From: Rhodobacterales bacterium LSUCC0387
Lineage (GTDB): Bacteria; Pseudomonadota; Alphaproteobacteria; Rhodobacterales; Rhodobacteraceae
Direction: 5' to 3'
DNA length: 64,000 bases
Assembly: GCA_015689775.1 (NCBI GenBank)
Contig: WVSR01000001.1
Span: forward strand, 1,515,952-1,579,951
Shown: in pieces, positions 59,900 to 64,000 of the stretch
How the letters are laid out: each line of letters starts with the position of its first letter
Position numbering within the stretch: the stretch's first letter is position 1
Notes under the pieces: model-generated
The model's input: the letters and a program-made list of their open reading frames with translations, nothing else
Told to the model about the DNA's origin: nothing
The model's database searches: none
Program-made: the position numbers and the translations under genes

Positions 59900-60343
59900 A
59901 TGCCAAAATATCAAAAGACGCCGCAGGCCATCGCGGCGCTGACGCCCGAGCAATACCAAATAACCCAAGAAAATGGCACCGAGCGCCCCTTTACGGGGGC
60001 CTATACCGATTTAGAGGCGCGCGGGATTTATGTGGATATCGTATCTGGCGAGCCGCTGTTTTTATCGAATGACAAATTTCATTCTGGATGTGGCTGGCCC
60101 TCATTCACAAAACCCGTCAGCGATGAAATGGTGGTCGAAAAGCGCGACCTCAGCCATGGAATGGCGCGTGTTGAGGTGCGTTCAAAATATGGCGACAGCC
60201 ATTTGGGCCACGTTTTTCCCGATGGTCCGCGGGATCGCGGGGGCTTGCGCTATTGTATCAATTCGGCCGCTTTACGTTTCATTCCCGAAGCAGATATGGA
60301 AGTCGAAGGGTATGGCGATTATCTGATGATGTTGGAGGCATAA
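59900..60343 (+). CDS. msrB: Peptide methionine (R)-S-oxide reductase MsrB
   Basis: A 147-residue enzyme starting [20 protein letters not shown]. It has [20 protein letters not shown] near 55, [21 protein letters not shown] near 95 and the catalytic cysteine in [12 protein letters not shown] near 118. The two CxxC zinc sites of many MsrB proteins are absent ([10 protein letters not shown] in place of CxxCxxHLGH), placing it in the zinc-free group. It repairs oxidised methionine. It is followed at 3 bp by msrA. Confidence 0.94.
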   Translation: MPKYQKTPQAIAALTPEQYQITQENGTERPFTGAYTDLEARGIYVDIVSGEPLFLSNDKFHSGCGWPSFTKPVSDEMVVEKRDLSHGMARVEVRSKYGDSHLGHVFPDGPRDRGGLRYCINSAALRFIPEADMEVEGYGDYLMMLEA

Positions 60344-60346
60344 ACA

Positions 60347-60847
60347 ATGGTGCAAAAACGGGCGGTTTTAGCAGGTGGATGCTTTTGGGGGATGCAACAA
60401 TTGATCCGCCGCATGGATGGGGTGATTGCGACCCGTGTTGGCTATTCGGGGGGCGATGTTCAAAATGCCACCTATCGCAACCATGGCACCCATGCCGAGG
60501 CGATTGAAATTTTCTTTGATCCCGAGCGCTTAACCTATCGCGATCTGTTGGCGTTTTTCTTTAAAATTCATGATCCCACCACGTTGAACCGTCAGGGAAA
60601 TGATATTGGGATGTCTTATCGGTCTGCGGTCTTTTATGTTGATGAGGCACAACGCGAAACCGCGATAGAGGTTATCGCAGATGTGAACGCCTCGGGGCTT
60701 TGGCCTGGAAAGGTTGTGACTGAGTTGGCGCCGGCAGGCCCGTTTTGGGAGGCAGAACCTGAACATCAAGATTATCTTGAGCGCCTTCCCAATGGGTATA
60801 CCTGTCATTTCCCGCGCCCCGATTGGATCTTGCCAAAGCGAGCCTGA
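60347..60847 (+). CDS. msrA: Peptide methionine (S)-S-oxide reductase MsrA
   Basis: A 166-residue enzyme. The catalytic motif is [18 protein letters not shown] at residues 8-25, with [26 protein letters not shown] near 28 and [20 protein letters not shown] near 80. It reduces methionine S-sulfoxide. It lacks the C-terminal resolving-cysteine tail of some forms. It is co-transcribed with msrB and followed by a terminator. Confidence 0.95.
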   Translation: MVQKRAVLAGGCFWGMQQLIRRMDGVIATRVGYSGGDVQNATYRNHGTHAEAIEIFFDPERLTYRDLLAFFFKIHDPTTLNRQGNDIGMSYRSAVFYVDEAQRETAIEVIADVNASGLWPGKVVTELAPAGPFWEAEPEHQDYLERLPNGYTCHFPRPDWILPKRA

Positions 60848-60868
60848 AACGCCACTGAATAAACCAAA

Positions 60869-60896
60869 AAATGGGCCAAATCTCTGGCCCATTTTT
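60869..60896 (+). terminator. Rho-independent terminator after msrA
   Basis: An 8-bp stem ATGGGCCA/TGGCCCAT flanked by A-rich and T-rich sides (AAAA and TTTTTG), with a 6-base loop, starting 22 bases after the msrA stop codon. Confidence 0.88.
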
Positions 60897-60897
60897 G

Positions 60898-61411
60898 CAT
60901 TCTGGATGTCCATCAAGTTTAAAAAACTTCCCAAACCACACTGCCCGTGCTGGCCTCACGTTGCAGATATGGGCGTTGCGGTGTGGGGATGAACTCGGAC
61001 TTTTCTGGCGCATTTTTCGTATCATTATCCTACATCTTAGGGGGTGCAGGATCGGCCATAACATCTGATCCATTGAGCAATGTCGCGCGGGCGGCCTTAC
61101 CCCAATCTTGCGATTTTTGATCTTTTGCCGAGCCTAATTTTTATGTGCGCGCGCCATAAGGCAGGGCGTGACGCCCTTCTGGTGCCGCCATATCTGCGCG
61201 GGGCTGAACCTTTGCTTGACCCTTTACCGCGGCATTCCCCTGCCCAGTTAAATGAAAACCACTAAGCGCCATGATCAAATCCTCCGCGCGCGCCCACAAG
61301 GTTACCGCTGCGGCGCAAAAGCGCCTTGTCGTGACGCGCCCCTTCCTTGACAATCACCGCCCGCCACGGCCAGCCTAGGCTGACAACTTCGTGACCCTTG
61401 GGAGGCATCCT
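60898..61411. other. Intergenic region, no gene recognised
   Basis: About 510 bases between the msrA terminator and the flavin oxidoreductase gene. Short frames on both strands have no recognisable similarity. A GCGCAAAAGCGC hairpin lies near 61315. It should hold the promoter of the rightward operon; nothing else was seen. Confidence 0.5.
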
Positions 61412-63448
61412 ATGGCAGACCCGATCTTGCAGCCGTTTCAACTGAAACATCTGACCTTGCGCAATCGGGTCATGATCACCAGCCACGAGCCTGCTTATAG
61501 CGAGGATGGCCTGCCCACCGATGCCTATCGTGCCTATCATGTGGAACGCGCCCGTGCTGGCATTGCACTGACCATGACGGCAGGCTCTGCCGTGGTCAGC
61601 CGCGACAGCCCGCCCGCCTTTGGCAATCTCTTGGCCTATCGGGACGAGATCATCCCTCATATGGCCCGTCTTGCCCGCGAGGTGCATGATGAAGGCGCAG
61701 CTGTGATGATCCAATTAACCCATTTGGGACGGCGCACGCGGTGGGACACAGGCGATTGGCTGCCTGTCCTCTCGCCAAGTGCGCTGCGCGAACCTGCACA
61801 TCGCGCCTATCCCAAAGTGCTTGAGGATTGGGATATCGCGCGGATCATCAGCGATTATGCAGATGCGGCCGAACGAATGAAGGATGCAGGGCTAGACGGG
61901 ATCGAATTGGAATCCTATGGCCATTTGATGGATGCGTTTTGGTCGCCCCGCCTCAATTACCTAGACGGGCGATACGGGGCCGAAACGCTTGAGACGCGCA
62001 TGGCCTTTTCGATGGATGTCTTGCGCACCATCCGTGCCCGCGTTGGGGATGATTTCATTGTCGGCGTCCGTTTCGTGGCCGATGAAGATATCAAGGGCGG
62101 TATTTCTGCCATCGAAGGCCAAGAGATTGCCCGCCACCTGCGCGACAGCGGGATGGTCGATTTCCTAAACGTCATTCGCGGCAATATCGACACCGATGCA
62201 AGCCTGACCCGTGTGATCCCGTTGCAGGGCATGGCCTCGGCCCCGCATCTGAATTTTGCGGGCGAGTTACGCGCTCAAACGGGCATCCCGATCTTTCACG
62301 CCGCGCGTATTCCCGATTTATCGACCGCGCGCCACGCCATTGCAGCGGGCAAGTTGGATATGGTGGGGATGACGCGGGCGCATATTGCCGACCCGCATAT
62401 CATGGCAAAACTTCTCGAAGGGCGCGAGGAGGATATTCGCCCCTGCGTAGGCGCAAATTACTGTATCGACCGGATCTATCAGGGCGAAAAAGCACTCTGT
62501 TTGCATAACCCTTCAACAGGGCGGGAATTAAGCCAACCGCATAAGATTGCCCAAACGGACACCCCGGCTCGTGTCACCATTATCGGTGCGGGCCCTGCGG
62601 GCCTTGAGGCCGCTCGGGTTGCGGCCACGCGCGGGCATCAGGTGCATATCCTTGAGGCCGCCCCGCAGGCAGGCGGACAAATTCGCCTCACCGCGCAATC
62701 GCCCCGCCGCCGCGAGATGCTGGCGATCACCGAATGGCGGGTCGCACAATGTGAAAAGCTAGGCGTGCGCCTGCAATATAACACCTATGCTGAACCCGAA
62801 GATGTTTTGACGACTGCGCCCGATGTGGTGATTGTAGCGACAGGCGGCATTGCCCGCGGAGGGGGGTTAGAAACAGGCAGCGACCTGATCTGCAGCGCAT
62901 GGGATATTTTATCAGGCGATGTCAAACCCGAAGGCGATATGCTGATCTTCGATGAGGCGGGCGATCACGCAGGGTTACAGGCCGCAGAATTTGCAGCCCC
63001 CCATGCCCGAAGCATTGAGATCGTCACCCGCGACCGCGCAATCGCGCCCGAGGTTATGGGCATGAACCTCACCCCCTATATTCGTGCGCTACAACAGTCA
63101 GGCGCGCAGATGACCATCACATGGTATCTCAGCCATATAACGCGCACAGGCAATCGCCTGACCGCGCATTTAATCAGTGACTATAGCGACAAAATCGAAA
63201 CCCGCGAGGTGGATCAGGTCGTGGTCAATCAAGGAACGACGCCGCTTGATGAGCTTTATTTTGCGCTCAAACCACATTCGCGCAATTTGGGCGAGATGGA
63301 TTACCATGCCTTTCTTGCGGGGCAGTCCCAAAAGATTATCAAAAATTCAGACGGGCAGTTTGACCTCTACCGCATTGGTGATGCAGTTTCACCGCGCAAC
63401 ACCCATGCCGCGATTTATGACGGGTTGCGCCTTGCGCGCAGCCTCTAA
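61412..63448 (+). CDS. FMN/Fe-S/FAD NADH:flavin oxidoreductase (StcD/DgcA demethylase-like)
   Basis: A 678-residue protein of the trimethylamine dehydrogenase/2,4-dienoyl-CoA reductase family. Residues 1-335 form an FMN TIM barrel, with LRNRVMITSHEPAYSEDGLP and AGLDGIELESYGHLMDAFWSP. A 4Fe-4S cluster uses cysteines in RPCVGANYCIDRIYQG and ALCLHNP near 345-370. An FAD/NAD domain follows, with VTIIGAGPAGLEAARVAATRGH near 388. Close relatives demethylate dimethylglycine or stachydrine. The ATG at 61412 fits the family start. The next gene follows 15 bp later. Confidence 0.88.
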   Translation: MADPILQPFQLKHLTLRNRVMITSHEPAYSEDGLPTDAYRAYHVERARAGIALTMTAGSAVVSRDSPPAFGNLLAYRDEIIPHMARLAREVHDEGAAVMIQLTHLGRRTRWDTGDWLPVLSPSALREPAHRAYPKVLEDWDIARIISDYADAAERMKDAGLDGIELESYGHLMDAFWSPRLNYLDGRYGAETLETRMAFSMDVLRTIRARVGDDFIVGVRFVADEDIKGGISAIEGQEIARHLRDSGMVDFLNVIRGNIDTDASLTRVIPLQGMASAPHLNFAGELRAQTGIPIFHAARIPDLSTARHAIAAGKLDMVGMTRAHIADPHIMAKLLEGREEDIRPCVGANYCIDRIYQGEKALCLHNPSTGRELSQPHKIAQTDTPARVTIIGAGPAGLEAARVAATRGHQVHILEAAPQAGGQIRLTAQSPRRREMLAITEWRVAQCEKLGVRLQYNTYAEPEDVLTTAPDVVIVATGGIARGGGLETGSDLICSAWDILSGDVKPEGDMLIFDEAGDHAGLQAAEFAAPHARSIEIVTRDRAIAPEVMGMNLTPYIRALQQSGAQMTITWYLSHITRTGNRLTAHLISDYSDKIETREVDQVVVNQGTTPLDELYFALKPHSRNLGEMDYHAFLAGQSQKIIKNSDGQFDLYRIGDAVSPRNTHAAIYDGLRLARSL

Positions 63449-63463
63449 GGAAAGAGACCTAAA

Positions 63464-64000
63464 ATGACCCGCTACCCGCCGCTAGACGACAGCCATTGGC
63501 CCGCTGAAATCGCGGATATGCAAGCGGGGTTTGCGGGCCGGCTGAATGTCTATCGGGTGATGGCGCATCACCCTTCATTATTACGGGCTTGGGCAGATTT
63601 GCGTGATCATGTGGTAGTCAAAACCGCACTTGGCGCCGAATTGAGCGAGGTGGTGATTCTGCGTGCCGCGCATTGGATGGGCTCTGATTATGAATGGGCG
63701 CATCATGTCAGCCGCGCGCGCGCCCTTGGATTTGAAGATCACCGCATCGCACGTCTCGCGGGCCCAATTGACGAGATCACAGGTCAGGATCAAACCATCG
63801 CCCGCGCAGTCGATGCCCTGATGAGCGCGCGCTGCATTCCCCACCAAATGCAGGGGCCGCTTGAAGCGGAAATTGGCAAAGAGGGCATTTTTGATTTGAT
63901 TGCCACAGTGGGCTTTTACAGCACGCTTGGCTTTATGCTCAATTCCTTCCCCCCACCTCTGGATGAGCAAATCGCGCGCGAGCTGCGCGTAACTCCGTTT
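63464..64000 (+). CDS. Carboxymuconolactone decarboxylase (AhpD-like) family protein, 3' end outside window
   Basis: A rightward frame open for 179 codons to the window edge, from ATG 63464 after AAGGAAAGAG. The start MTRYPPLDDSHWPAEIADM, then LSEVVILRAAHWMGSDYEWAHHVSRARALG and FDLIATVGFYSTLGFMLNSF, fits the CMD/AhpD fold. In place of the CxxC of AhpD it has the EWAHHV form of CMD-type members without that redox pair. Co-transcription with the flavin oxidoreductase suggests a common pathway. The stop codon is outside the window. Confidence 0.8.
   Translation, partial: MTRYPPLDDSHWPAEIADMQAGFAGRLNVYRVMAHHPSLLRAWADLRDHVVVKTALGAELSEVVILRAAHWMGSDYEWAHHVSRARALGFEDHRIARLAGPIDEITGQDQTIARAVDALMSARCIPHQMQGPLEAEIGKEGIFDLIATVGFYSTLGFMLNSFPPPLDEQIARELRVTPF

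Noticed and set aside
1..64000. CRISPR arrays, insertion sequences or intact prophage genes
   Set aside because: No regularly spaced direct repeats, transposase motifs or phage structural genes were seen.

Overview
The window looks like chromosomal DNA of a marine alphaproteobacterium of the Rhodobacterales (Roseobacter group). The support is a circularly permuted two-piece tmRNA with an ANDN-type tag, an alphaproteobacterial SspB, a fabZ-lpxA-lpxI-lpxB cluster, a DUF4169/ribbon-helix-helix pair, a divergent L,D-transpeptidase/DUF882 pair, and abundant TRAP-free ABC sugar and polyamine uptake. Base composition is moderate GC; only a stretch near 22.1-24.5 kb is visibly richer in A+T. The species is inferred from gene content only.

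Region 1 (1-3.8 kb) is an inositol-type catabolic block: a truncated IolC-like kinase diverges from two Gfo/Idh/MocA dehydrogenases flanking an IolE-like TIM-barrel protein. A near-ideal LacI-family operator lies in the divergent promoter. Region 2 (3.8-21.6 kb) is a large sugar-utilisation locus, probably for L-fucose or a related deoxy/aldose sugar. It holds a LacI regulator, two ribokinase-like kinases, two FucU/RbsD mutarotases, a complete ABC importer (ATPase, Tat-type binding protein, two permeases), a creatininase-FGGY kinase-M42 peptidase-BtpA operon, an aldo/keto reductase, a lactonase, a sugar isomerase, a GntR/FCD regulator and a fucose-dehydrogenase-like SDR. The same 12-bp palindrome-like element, consensus CTARMATGTTAG, occurs in three promoter regions serving five transcription units, including that of the GntR gene. 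I infer one GntR regulon. A broken UxaA-family dehydratase tail sits beside the GntR gene.

Region 3 (21.7-24.6 kb) is an accessory segment ending at tRNA-Ser(GGA): EthD-like, GFA, DUF1330 and SnoaL-like genes plus a truncated integrase. Region 4 (24.6-44.7 kb) is housekeeping: AlaX, an MscS channel, CysK, a GGCT-NUDIX fusion, CFA synthase, photolyase, a polyamine-binding protein, tmRNA, SspB, fumarase, class I aldolase, a cytochrome P450 remnant, CcdA, TusA, PotABC-type transporter genes and a family 25 glycosyltransferase.

Region 5 (44.9-60.9 kb) carries rplM-rpsI, lpxB-lpxI-lpxA-fabZ, enoyl-CoA hydratase, ccmH-ccmF, a gutted HerA-like ATPase pseudogene, a candidate small RNA with promoter and terminator, ialB, a ketosynthase-ACP-lpxD set, the cell-wall pair, and msrB-msrA. 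Region 6 (61.4-64 kb) has a StcD/DgcA-like flavin/Fe-S oxidoreductase followed by a carboxymuconolactone-decarboxylase-fold protein cut by the window end. No CRISPR array, intact prophage, insertion sequence or rRNA was seen.
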